Below, piece after piece: positions 44,270-52,821 of a DNA stretch of 64,000 nt. The position numbers and the translations under genes are program-made. Within the stretch, counting starts at the first letter, position 1, and each line of letters opens with the position of its first letter. Below the pieces are notes generated by a model. It saw nothing but the letters and a program-made list of their open reading frames with translations, did no database searches and was not told the origin of the DNA. Source of the stretch: Novosphingobium sp. (GTDB lineage Bacteria; Pseudomonadota; Alphaproteobacteria; Sphingomonadales; Sphingomonadaceae); NCBI GenBank assembly GCA_020848655.1, contig JADLHU010000051.1, positions 25,539 through 89,538 of the forward strand, given 5' to 3'.

Positions 44270-47200
44270 ATGGGCAGGTTGTACGGCAATTGGGCGGACG
44301 CGGTGCTGGGGACTTACGCCCCGATCCTGGGCGATCGCGCCACCAGCGTGCTGCGCCGCTATGTGGCCGGCGCGGACTATGCGGAAAACCAGTTGATCGT
44401 CAGCTTCGGTCCGGCCGCGCAGACGGGCGACCTTTCTTCGTTCATCGCCGGCCTGGGCGGCCGCGTTTCCAGCTATCTCGATGGCAGCTTCGCGCTGGGC
44501 GGCTCGGCGCGCCTGTCGTTCGGCAGCAGCGCCGCGCTGGAAACGGCGATGGCCAGCCTGTCCAGCCACGCCGGCATCGTTTCGGTGGAACCGGACTGGC
44601 TGCTCAAGGCCGATGCCATCGCCAATGATCCCGCGTTCCAGAACGGATCGATGTGGGGCATGTCGGGCGATCTTTCCACGCCATCGAATGCCTTCGGCAG
44701 CCAGGCGGCGGAAGCCTGGGCCAAGGATCTGACCGGATCGACCAGAACCGTGGTTGGCATCATCGATTCGGGCATCGATTACCGCCACCCCGATCTTTAC
44801 CTGAACATCTTCCTCAACCAGGGGGAAATCCCCCAGTCGTTCCGTTCGGCGCTGGTCGATACCGATCAGGACGGGCTGATCACCTTCCGCGATCTCAACA
44901 ACAGCGCCAACGCGGCCTTCGTGCGCGATGTCAACGGCACCGGCTATATCGACGCGGGCGACCTGCTGAACGACAGCCGCTGGGAAGATCGCGCTGATAG
45001 CGATGGCAACGGCTATCTGGATGACCTGGTCGGCTGGGATTTCGCCAACAACGACAACGATCCGTTCGACGATTTCAGGCATGGCACCCATGTCGCCGGC
45101 ACGATCGGCGCGGTCGGCGGCGATGGCCGGGGCGTCGCGGGGGTGGACTGGGCGATCCAGATGATCCCCCTGAAGTTCATCAGCAGCGCCGGAACCGGCA
45201 CGATTTCCGCCGCCACGCAGTCGCTGAACTACTACACCGCGCTGGCGGTGAAGAACGCCGCGACCGCCAATTTCGTCGGCACCAACAACAGTTGGGGCGG
45301 GGGCAGCTATTCCAACGCGATGAACGCCGCCATCGTCAACACCGCGCGGGCCGGGCAGCTTTTCATCGCGGCGGCGGGCAACAATTCGACCGATACCGAT
45401 TCATCGGCCAACTATCCGGTCAATTACAGCACGATCGGCGCGGTCGGATACGAAGCGGTGATTGCGGTGGCGGCGCTGACCAGCACCGGGGGGCTGGCCT
45501 CGTTCTCGAACTACGGCCGGACCACCGTCGATCTCGCCGCACCGGGCGCGACCATCTATTCGACGTTGCCCAATGGCGCCTATGGCTATTTCAGCGGCAC
45601 GTCGATGGCGACCCCGCACGTGACCGGCGCGCTGGCGCTGATGGCGTCGGCCTTCCCCGATCTCAGCGCTGCCAGCCTGCGCTCGGCGCTGCTGGGCAAC
45701 ACCGCCTTTACCCAGGCGCTGTCGGGCCGTGTCGCCACCTCGGGGCGGCTGGATCTGGGCAAGGTGTTCGATGCGCTGGGCCTGCCGGTGGGCGCCCAGC
45801 CCAAAGTCACCGCGATCACCCTGTCGGACACCGCGCTGGCCATCGGCGAAAGCGCCACGGTCACGATCCGCTTTTCCGAGGCGGTGTCGGGCTTCACGCT
45901 GTCGGACCTGGTGTTCGATGCCGCCACCGGCGCGCTGGCCAACCTGGTGCAGGACAGCGGCGACGCCAAGTTGTGGACCGCGCAGTTCACCCCTGCGGCC
46001 GGCGTGACCGATGCCACCAACACCGTCGCCATCGCCGCCGGTTCCTATACCAGCCTGGGCGGCGCGGCGGGCGCGGCGGGGGCATCGGCCAATTTCACCA
46101 TCGATACGCTGGCGCCCGCGATCACATCGATCGCGCTGTCGCGCACGGCGATCGGTATCGGCCAGACGGCCACGCTGACCGTGGCCTTCAGCGAAGCGGT
46201 AAGCGGGCTGACGCTGGCGGACTTCACCTATGACACCGCCACCGGCACGCTGGGCAACCTGGTGCAACTGGCCGGCACGAACCAGTGGCAGGCCACGTTC
46301 ACGCCGCTGGGCGGCGTATCATCGGCAAGCGGCACCATCGCGCTGGCCGCCGGCAGCTATACCGACCTGGCCGGCAATGCCGGACCGGGGACGCAAAGCC
46401 CGTCGTTCTCGGTCGAAACGCCGATCGACGCGACCGCGCCCGTGGTCGAGGCGATCACGCTGTCCGACACCGCGCTGCGCATCGGCGAAACCGCCAGCGT
46501 GACGATCCGCTTTTCGGAAGAGGTCACCGGCCTGACCCTGAGCGACCTGACGCTCGACGGCGCGGTGGGCACGCTGGGCAACCTGGTGAAGGGCGGCCAG
46601 GACCCCACGCGGTGGACCGCGCTGTTCACGCCGGGCAGCAACATCACCGATGCGGCGAACATGATCGCCATCGCCAGCGGCAGCTTCACCGATCTTTCGG
46701 GCAATCCGGGCGCCGGCGGGCAATCCGCCGTGTTCGCGATCGATACCGCCGCGCCCACGACCACCAGCTTCCAGTTGTCCGCCGCGTCGCTGGCCGCCGG
46801 GCAATCGGCCACGCTGGCCATCACCTTCAGCGAGGCGGTGACCGGGCTGGCCTTGTCCGACTTCAGCTTCAACGCGGCGCTGGGCACGCTCGACAATCTG
46901 CAACAGGTTTCGGGCACGAACCAGTGGACCGCGATCTACACCGCCGCGGCGGGCGCGCCGTCCTCCAGCAACAACACCATTTCGCTGGTTGCCGGCAGCT
47001 ATGCCGATGAAGCGGGCAATGGCGGCGCGGCGCGCGTATCCAGCCCCTTCGCGGTGGTCGGCGCGGCGCCAGCCGCCAACATGATCTACGGCACCGTGGC
47101 CGGCGACGTGCTGGTGGGCACGGCGGGCAACGACATCATCTCGGGGCTTCCCGCCAGCGGCGGCACGGGCACTGGCACGATCGACCGGTTGACCGGCGGC

Positions 47201-47521
47201 GGCGGCAATGACCGCTTCATCCTGGGCGACAGCCGGGGCATGTTCTACAACGACGGGCGCGGCGGCACATCCGGCACTGGCGATTATGCGCTGATCACCG
47301 ATTTCCGCCCCGGCGATGGGGTGCAGCTTTCATCAGGCTATCAGTATTTCCTGATGGCGGGCTTCGCATCGGGCATCTGGAAAACGGATATCTATGCCGA
47401 TACGGACCGCAGCGGCCGCTATAACAGCGGCGACGAACTGATCGGCGTTCTCCAGGGCATCACCGCGGTTTCGCTGTCCAGCGCCACGTTCGAAGGCGTG
47501 AACTACACCATTATCAGTTAG
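44270..47521 (+). CDS. Secreted S8 (subtilisin-family) serine protease with Ig-like repeats, probable type I secretion substrate
   Basis: This 1083-residue protein has a pro-domain-like region (38-110) and an S8 domain with Asp166 (VVGIIDSGID), His271 (HGTHVAG), Asn371 (AAAGNN) and Ser445 (GTSMATPH). Between Asp and His is an insert with three acidic loops (DTDQDGLIT, DVNGTGYID, DSDGNGYLDD) resembling EF-hand or dockerin calcium loops. Four Ig-like repeats of about 100 residues follow (510-930), each with a FSEAV/FSEEV block, then a C-terminal module with GGGGNDRFILGDSRG and DYALITDFRPGDGV, common in type I secretion substrates. No signal peptide is visible. The stop is in a 15-base tandem repeat. 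Confidence 0.88.
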   Translation: MGRLYGNWADAVLGTYAPILGDRATSVLRRYVAGADYAENQLIVSFGPAAQTGDLSSFIAGLGGRVSSYLDGSFALGGSARLSFGSSAALETAMASLSSHAGIVSVEPDWLLKADAIANDPAFQNGSMWGMSGDLSTPSNAFGSQAAEAWAKDLTGSTRTVVGIIDSGIDYRHPDLYLNIFLNQGEIPQSFRSALVDTDQDGLITFRDLNNSANAAFVRDVNGTGYIDAGDLLNDSRWEDRADSDGNGYLDDLVGWDFANNDNDPFDDFRHGTHVAGTIGAVGGDGRGVAGVDWAIQMIPLKFISSAGTGTISAATQSLNYYTALAVKNAATANFVGTNNSWGGGSYSNAMNAAIVNTARAGQLFIAAAGNNSTDTDSSANYPVNYSTIGAVGYEAVIAVAALTSTGGLASFSNYGRTTVDLAAPGATIYSTLPNGAYGYFSGTSMATPHVTGALALMASAFPDLSAASLRSALLGNTAFTQALSGRVATSGRLDLGKVFDALGLPVGAQPKVTAITLSDTALAIGESATVTIRFSEAVSGFTLSDLVFDAATGALANLVQDSGDAKLWTAQFTPAAGVTDATNTVAIAAGSYTSLGGAAGAAGASANFTIDTLAPAITSIALSRTAIGIGQTATLTVAFSEAVSGLTLADFTYDTATGTLGNLVQLAGTNQWQATFTPLGGVSSASGTIALAAGSYTDLAGNAGPGTQSPSFSVETPIDATAPVVEAITLSDTALRIGETASVTIRFSEEVTGLTLSDLTLDGAVGTLGNLVKGGQDPTRWTALFTPGSNITDAANMIAIASGSFTDLSGNPGAGGQSAVFAIDTAAPTTTSFQLSAASLAAGQSATLAITFSEAVTGLALSDFSFNAALGTLDNLQQVSGTNQWTAIYTAAAGAPSSSNNTISLVAGSYADEAGNGGAARVSSPFAVVGAAPAANMIYGTVAGDVLVGTAGNDIISGLPASGGTGTGTIDRLTGGGGNDRFILGDSRGMFYNDGRGGTSGTGDYALITDFRPGDGVQLSSGYQYFLMAGFASGIWKTDIYADTDRSGRYNSGDELIGVLQGITAVSLSSATFEGVNYTIIS

Positions 47522-47557
47522 TCTGGCATCAGCTAGTCTGGCATCAGTTAGTCCGAG
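47513..47557. repeat. 15-base tandem repeat duplicating the S8 protease stop
   Basis: Three units (ATCAGTTAGTCTGGC, ATCAGCTAGTCTGGC, ATCAGTTAGTCCGAG) run head to tail. The first TAG (47519-47521) is the stop; two further TAG codons follow in frame at 15-base spacing. Confidence 0.88.
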
Positions 47558-47565
47558 GTATCAAA

Positions 47566-47583
47566 GCCCGGTGCATTCCGGGC
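47566..47583 (+). terminator. Short hairpin after the S8 protease gene
   Basis: GCCCGG-TGCATT-CCGGGC, a perfect 6-bp stem, lies 45 bases after the stop. There is no adjacent T-run. Confidence 0.4.
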
Positions 47584-47624
47584 CGCGAACTGCGTTTTCG
47601 CCATAGCCGGCGCGCCGGTCAGGT

Positions 47625-48422
47625 CTATCGGCCGGAAACCCCGATGCGCGGCCCGCTTGCGGCCAGGCGCGGTTCGGGCGCGGGGGGGCGGGCCGTTGGC
47701 CGCGGCGGCGTCGATCCGTAGAGCGCCAGCAATTCGTGCATGTGGCGGGTCTGTTCGCTGTCGTCGCGCAGGGCCTGCAACCACAGGCTGTCTTCCTGCC
47801 ATTCGGTGTAGGGCATCAGCCAGCGCGCTTCGCGGGCGATGGCGATGCGTGGCAGGCCCCGCTTCTGCGCCTCGATCGCGACGATGATGTCATCCATGTT
47901 GATGGCCGGGAAGCGCCGGGGATCGAGCGGCAGGCGATCCGAAACGAAGGCGCAGGTGCCACAGCCCAGTTCATGGACGTGGCAATGGCTGTCCAGCTTC
48001 ATGCCGAAATGGATCGTGCTGACATCGCGCGCGTAGGAGCCGTGCGGCGGCATCAACACGCGGCCATGCACGCCGATGATCGCCCGGCCATCCAGCTTGT
48101 CGAGCACATCGACGAGCCGATCCGTGTAATCGGGCGGATAGGCGATGTCGTCGTCGATCGAACAGACCACGGCCGGGCCGGGCAGGTCGCGCAGGAGCAG
48201 GAACCGGCTGCTCGAATGGAGATTGCCCAGCGCCTCGCCGTGCAGCACCGTCACGCGGTCCATGGCGTCCAGGAAGGCGGGCGGGGCGGCATGGCCATCG
48301 AGATAGACGAACGTGTGATCGACCTGTGCGTGGATGTCGGCCATGACTTTGGCGAAGCTCTGCACGCGGCTGGGCATCGTCGCGATCGTGGCGATGCGCG
48401 GCAGTTCGCGGACAGCACCCAA
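47625..48422 (-). CDS. Glycosyltransferase-like (GT-A type) protein
   Basis: This 265-residue protein opens with PRIATIATMPSRVQSFAKVM, which resembles the nucleotide-binding start of GT-A glycosyltransferases. VVCSIDDDIAYPPDYTDRLV holds an Asp-Asp-Asp (DXD-type) metal and sugar-nucleotide site. Later, INMDDIIVAIEAQKRGLPRI resembles the acceptor-side acidic motif. It ends with a proline-rich tail of about 30 residues. It probably transfers a sugar to a surface or protein glycan. It stands at the edge of the glycan-modification island, 103 bp downstream of the PIG-L gene on the same strand. Donor and acceptor are unknown. Confidence 0.7.
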   Translation of the reverse strand: MGAVRELPRIATIATMPSRVQSFAKVMADIHAQVDHTFVYLDGHAAPPAFLDAMDRVTVLHGEALGNLHSSSRFLLLRDLPGPAVVCSIDDDIAYPPDYTDRLVDVLDKLDGRAIIGVHGRVLMPPHGSYARDVSTIHFGMKLDSHCHVHELGCGTCAFVSDRLPLDPRRFPAINMDDIIVAIEAQKRGLPRIAIAREARWLMPYTEWQEDSLWLQALRDDSEQTRHMHELLALYGSTPPRPTARPPAPEPRLAASGPRIGVSGR

Positions 48423-48525
48423 GCCCGGTTCCTTTCCCTATCGCGCCGCATTTCCCCCCGAACGCGCCTTTGTTCTACCCGCACCCGCCGAATCGGCAAG
48501 GGCCGCGACGCCGCCTTTTTCGCGG

Positions 48526-49263
48526 TCAGCCCAAAGCGCAGGGCGGCGCGACCGGCCAGACGATCTCGTGCGGACCGTCGCACAGGCCCGAAGCAGGGGT
48601 GAAATCGGCGTGGCGCGGCGCATCGCGCTGCTGGCTGGCGTAAAGCGCGATGCGATCAAGCTTGCGCGCCGCCGCCGCCGGATCGAGCGGCATGGCCACC
48701 GCTTCGGCCAAGGCATCGCCGAACAGCAGGCGGGCGCGGGCCAGGCCACGCTGGCGGGCCTGGGCGTGGCTGGCATAATGGAGGTCTTCATAAAGCCGCA
48801 CGTCGCAGGCCCGCGCCAGTTCGGCGATGGCGCGCCGCACGGCCAGCAGGACCGACAGGTGGTTGCGGTGCCCGCCGATCCCCATCGGGCAATACAGCGT
48901 CCGGCGGCGCGCGCCTTCGCGGCGGGCCAGCGCCAGCACGAAGGGCACCAGCCGTTCGGACAGCAGCGCCACTTCGGCATCGATCCGGGTGTGCTCGAAA
49001 GCGCCCAGGCCGGCGATGGGCGGTTCGGCCAGCGCCAGGTCGTGGCGGGCAAGGCCTGTCTGGGCGGCGAAGCGGATGTCCTCCTGCCGGCGCAGCGCGG
49101 TGATCGCGGCCACCCGGCCCGCCGGATCGGCGGGCAGCGCGACTGGCGCGGCCACATAGTCGCTGATCGTGAAGATGTTCACCAGATCGCCGCCGGTGCG
49201 CTCGGCAAGGCCCGCCAGCGAAAAGCAGATGTCGTCATGGTGCGGAGACAGGAAGATGGCCAT
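48526..49263 (-). CDS. PIG-L-family deacetylase
   Basis: This 245-residue protein starts MAIFLSPHHDDICFSLAGLA, with the PHHDD zinc-binding motif of LmbE/PIG-L deacetylases near the N-terminus. The second zinc-ligand block is MGIGGHRNHLSVLL (H-x-x-H type). The family removes N-acetyl groups from GlcNAc-containing or related small substrates. Its start lies 8 bases beyond the stop of the TPR glycosyltransferase, so the two are co-transcribed and it may act on sugar residues added by these transferases. The substrate is not known. Confidence 0.88.
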   Translation of the reverse strand: MAIFLSPHHDDICFSLAGLAERTGGDLVNIFTISDYVAAPVALPADPAGRVAAITALRRQEDIRFAAQTGLARHDLALAEPPIAGLGAFEHTRIDAEVALLSERLVPFVLALARREGARRRTLYCPMGIGGHRNHLSVLLAVRRAIAELARACDVRLYEDLHYASHAQARQRGLARARLLFGDALAEAVAMPLDPAAAARKLDRIALYASQQRDAPRHADFTPASGLCDGPHEIVWPVAPPCALG

Positions 49264-49271
49264 CGCCGCGC

Positions 49272-51557
49272 TCAGCCGATGGTGAAATCGGCCGGCGCGT
49301 GGCCGTCTAGGTAGCGCGCGCAGGCGGTTTCATAGGCGGCCTCGATGGCGCGGGTGAAGCCGGCGGTGTCGAACAGCGGCGCGCTGCGCCGGTTTTCCGC
49401 CAGCCGGGCGCGGATCGCGGCCAGCCGCGCCGGATCGCGCGCCAGCGCCAGCGCCAGCGCTTCATACCCGGCGTCGTCCGCCGTCACCAGTTCGGGCAGG
49501 CCCACCGCGTGCAGCAGGCTTGCCCCGACGCGCGCGGCAAAGCCCCGGCCGGCGCGCGTCACCAGCGGCAGGCCCGCCCACAGCGCGTCGCTGGCGGTGG
49601 TGTGGGCGTTGTAGTTGAAGGTATCGAGGAACAGGTCGGCGCGCGCGTGGCGGGCCAAGTGTTCGGACTGGGGCAGGCGTTCGGCAAAGACCAGCCGTGC
49701 CGGATCGACGCCGTGCGCCGCCGCCTCGCGCCGCAGGTTCGCCTCGGCCCAGCGGTTGGCGCGGAACAGCCACAGCACGCTGCCGTCCACCTGGCGCAGC
49801 AGGCGCATCCAGATGGCGAAGGCATCGGGCGCGATCTTGTAGGTGTTGTTGAAGCAGCAGAACACGAACGCGCCCTCGGGCAGGCCCAGTTCGGCGCGCG
49901 ACGGGCAGTTCGCGGCGATTTCGCGCCGGTCGTCGTTGGCCTGGTAGCTGTGCGGCAGGCGGATCACGCTTTCGCTGTAGTGCGCGCGCTGTTCGGGCGG
50001 GATCACCACGCTGTCGGCCAGGATATAGTCGAAGCAATCGGCGCCCATCGTGCCGGGATAGCCCAGATAGCTGATCTGCACGGGCGCCAGCCGCGCGGCG
50101 AACAGCCCGGATCGGTTGTGCTGGGTGAAGCCCTTGAGATCGACCGCGATGTCCAGCCCGTGGCGGCGGGCCAGCGCGTGGACATCGCTGTCGCCCATCG
50201 CGCCGATGTCGGTGAAGCTGTCGACCCGGCCCGCCAGATCGCGGCGCACCGCATCGTCGCGCGGCGGGCCATAGCTGTAGGCGTGGATGGCGAAGCGGCC
50301 GCGATCGTGCGCGCGGAACAGGCCGGCCATCAGGAACATCGTGGCGTGACTGAAGAAATCGGCCGAAAAATAGCCGATGCGCAGCCGCCGGGGCGCGGCA
50401 TCGCGATGCGCTGCGTCGGCGGCGGCGTCGGCGGCAGTGGGGCGCGGCAGCGGTTGCGGCGCGATGTGGCGAAAGCGTTCGGCGGCCCAGCGTTCGGACC
50501 GGATGCGGTGGCGGGCGGGGTGATCCTCTCCCGAAAGCGCGGCGAAGGGCGAAACCGGCTCGCCCACGATGCCCAGCGTTTCGGCCACGCGGGTGAACTG
50601 GGCAAAGCCCTGCCAGTCGCAGATGTGCGCCTGCAAGTGCAGCTTCTGCATCAGCGCGGTGGGGAAATCGGGGCGGATGGCCAGCGCCCGCTCATAGGCG
50701 ATGATCGCCTCGTCCAGCCGCTCGCTGTCCTTCAGCGCGTTGCCCAGGCATTTCAGCGCGTCGGCGTTGCGCGGATTGGCGGCCAGCGCCTGTTCCAGCA
50801 GGGCGATGGCATCCTGGGTCTGCCCGCGCTTTTGCAGCGCGATGCCCAGGTTATAGAGGAAATCCGGGTGATCCGGCGCGATGGCCAGCGCGCGGCGGTA
50901 GCAGGCGATGGCCTCGTCCACGTCGCCCGTCAGTTCCAGCGCGGTGCCCAGGTTGTTCAGCGCATCGGTATAGCCCGGGTCCAGCGCGATGGCGCGGCGA
51001 TAGCGGTCGAGCGCGGCGGCGATATCGCCCCTGTCCTGCGCCAGCGCGCCCAGCGCATTGTGCGCGTTGGCGTAGTCCGGGTTGAGCGCCGCCGCTTCGC
51101 GATGCTCGGCCTCTGCCTCGTCGTGCCGGCCCTGCCCCGCCAGCGCGAGGCCCAGGTTGTTGCGCATGCGAAAGTGGCCGGGGTTGATCGCCAGCCCCGC
51201 GCGCAGCAGCCCCTCGGCCTCTTCGAAGTGCCCCAGCGTCAGCGCCGCGCTGCCCAGGATGCCGCGCAGCCGCACCGAGGCCGGATATTGCCCGGCCAGC
51301 GGCCGCCCGCGCGCCAGGACTTCGGCGCAGTGGCCTTGCAGCAGCAGGGCTTGCAAGGCCTCAAGCTCGGCGGGCGAAGGGAGCGGGGCGGGTGCGTGCG
51401 GGGTGTTCGCGGCCAGCGCCGTCAGCGCCTTGCGGGCGCGGGCATTGGCGGGGAACTTCGCAAGGATCGCCTTGAGGATTTCCCCAGACCTGGCGAAATC
51501 ACCGTTCTTCTCGGCGCTTTTGGCTTTCAGGAACAGGATTTCGAGATCACTGGGCAT
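49272..51557 (-). CDS. TPR-repeat SPINDLY-type (GT41) glycosyltransferase
   Basis: The ATG at 51557 gives 761 residues. The N-terminal module LEILFLKAKSAEKNGDFARS is shared with the other TPR transferase at 60102. About seven TPR units follow (residues 90-320; for example AHNALGALAQDRGDIAAALD). The C-terminal half has the SPINDLY/O-GlcNAc transferase blocks RRLRIGYFSADFFSHATMFL, DIAVDLKGFTQHNRSGLFAA, APVQISYLGYPGTMGADCFD and DLFLDTFNYNAHTTASDALW. It should transfer a sugar to protein Ser/Thr or to another acceptor in the cytoplasm. It is divergent (202 bp) from the GT2 gene. The acceptor is unknown; no flagellin is in the window. Confidence 0.9.
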   Translation of the reverse strand: MPSDLEILFLKAKSAEKNGDFARSGEILKAILAKFPANARARKALTALAANTPHAPAPLPSPAELEALQALLLQGHCAEVLARGRPLAGQYPASVRLRGILGSAALTLGHFEEAEGLLRAGLAINPGHFRMRNNLGLALAGQGRHDEAEAEHREAAALNPDYANAHNALGALAQDRGDIAAALDRYRRAIALDPGYTDALNNLGTALELTGDVDEAIACYRRALAIAPDHPDFLYNLGIALQKRGQTQDAIALLEQALAANPRNADALKCLGNALKDSERLDEAIIAYERALAIRPDFPTALMQKLHLQAHICDWQGFAQFTRVAETLGIVGEPVSPFAALSGEDHPARHRIRSERWAAERFRHIAPQPLPRPTAADAAADAAHRDAAPRRLRIGYFSADFFSHATMFLMAGLFRAHDRGRFAIHAYSYGPPRDDAVRRDLAGRVDSFTDIGAMGDSDVHALARRHGLDIAVDLKGFTQHNRSGLFAARLAPVQISYLGYPGTMGADCFDYILADSVVIPPEQRAHYSESVIRLPHSYQANDDRREIAANCPSRAELGLPEGAFVFCCFNNTYKIAPDAFAIWMRLLRQVDGSVLWLFRANRWAEANLRREAAAHGVDPARLVFAERLPQSEHLARHARADLFLDTFNYNAHTTASDALWAGLPLVTRAGRGFAARVGASLLHAVGLPELVTADDAGYEALALALARDPARLAAIRARLAENRRSAPLFDTAGFTRAIEAAYETACARYLDGHAPADFTIG

Positions 51558-51759
51558 TGTCGCGGATACTCGCTGGCACGGCAGGCTTGCGGGGCAGGGT
51601 AAGTCGGGGATGGCGCGCCGCCCTTCGCGCCAGCGCCGTTTCCCAAGCGATCGGGGCTGCGTCAAGGCGCGCCGATGGATTGACTTGCGCCGCCCGGCGA
51701 TTACGGGACGGCCAGGCGGCGTTGCGGGCAGCGCGGCAATGCGGCGGGGGGCAGTTCGC

Positions 51760-52821
51760 ATGAAGTGCAGTGTCGTGATTCGCACGCTGAACGAAGCGCC
51801 CCGGCTGCGGCTGACGCTGACCTCGCTTGTCGGGCAGAGCGCGGCGCCGCAAGTGATCGTGGTGAACGACGGTTCGACCGATGAAACCGCCGCCGTGATC
51901 GACAGTTTCGCCGGCCGGCTCGATCTGGCCGCGATCCACCATGATGCGCCGCGCGGCCGCTCGGTCGCGTCCAATGCCGGGGCAGAGGCCGCCTCGGGCG
52001 ATATCGTGCTGTTCCTCGATGGCGACACGCTGCTTCACCCCGAAGCGGTGGCGGGCCACTGCGCGGCGCATGGCGCCACGCCAGGGCTGCTGGGGCGGGG
52101 CGATACCTGGCACATGCGCTGCACGCGCTTCCTGCACGATCCCGAAACCGCCACGCCCCGCGCGGGAGAGGAAGACCGCCTGGCCCGGATGCGGCCCGAG
52201 GAGCGCGAGAGGCTGAAAGTCACCCGCCGCCAGATCGAGACCGATTTCGCCAGCATCGATGCCCGCGCCATGCCCGGCATCTATCCGGGCGCCGGCCCGC
52301 GCGCGCTGTTCGAACTGGAAGTCGATGCGCTGACCCATCATCCCGATTGCAGCGTGCTGTGGGCGGCGTCTTCGGGCGCGAACTTTTCGGTCGTGCGGCG
52401 CGATTTCCTGGGCCTGGGCGGCTTCGATGCCGATGTCACCAACAACGAACATCGCGCGCTGGCGCTGCGCATGACCATGGCCGGCGGGCGCATGGGCTTT
52501 GTCGCGGGGGCGCGCAGCTATCACCTCACGCATCGCAGCGGCTGGCGCGATCCGCTGCGCGAAGGCGATTGGGAAACGATGTTCTACCGCCGCCATCCGC
52601 TGCTGGCGGTAAAGCTGCTGGCGGTGTTCTGGGCGGGGATCGACGATCGTTCGGTGATCCCGCCCGAAGCGCGCATCGCCTCGCTGCCCGATCTGGAACG
52701 CTTCGCCCGGGGCGATAGCGGCATCGATTTCGATGCGGTGCGCCGGCGCGTGCCGGGGCTGCCTGAACTTGGCCCAGAACTTGGCCCAGAACTTGGCCCC
52801 GCAATCGATCCCGTCCGTTGA
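51760..52821 (+). CDS. Family 2 glycosyltransferase
   Basis: The ATG at 51760, after a run of G that can act as SD, gives 353 residues; the preceding in-frame region is antisense to the TPR transferase. The GT-A fold is clear: SVVIRTLNEAPRLRLTLTSL, VIVVNDGSTDETAAVIDSFA, a DXD site in DIVLFLDGDTLLHP, and the acceptor segment GANFSVVRRDFLGLGGFDAD with TNNEHRALALRM. It should form a glycosidic bond on a lipid- or protein-linked glycan. The C-terminus carries three PELG units from a 12-base tandem repeat. It heads a four-gene unit with the transglutaminase-like gene. Confidence 0.9.
   Translation: MKCSVVIRTLNEAPRLRLTLTSLVGQSAAPQVIVVNDGSTDETAAVIDSFAGRLDLAAIHHDAPRGRSVASNAGAEAASGDIVLFLDGDTLLHPEAVAGHCAAHGATPGLLGRGDTWHMRCTRFLHDPETATPRAGEEDRLARMRPEERERLKVTRRQIETDFASIDARAMPGIYPGAGPRALFELEVDALTHHPDCSVLWAASSGANFSVVRRDFLGLGGFDADVTNNEHRALALRMTMAGGRMGFVAGARSYHLTHRSGWRDPLREGDWETMFYRRHPLLAVKLLAVFWAGIDDRSVIPPEARIASLPDLERFARGDSGIDFDAVRRRVPGLPELGPELGPELGPAIDPVR
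52765..52800 (+). repeat. 12-base tandem repeat near the GT2 gene end
   Basis: GAACTTGGCCCA occurs three times head to tail (the last ends in C), encoding repeated Glu-Leu-Gly-Pro 21 bases before the stop. Confidence 0.85.

Noticed and set aside
51082..51759. Longer N-terminus for the GT2 glycosyltransferase
   Set aside because: The added 226 codons are antisense to the TPR transferase gene and do not resemble a glycosyltransferase; the ATG at 51760 has an SD.
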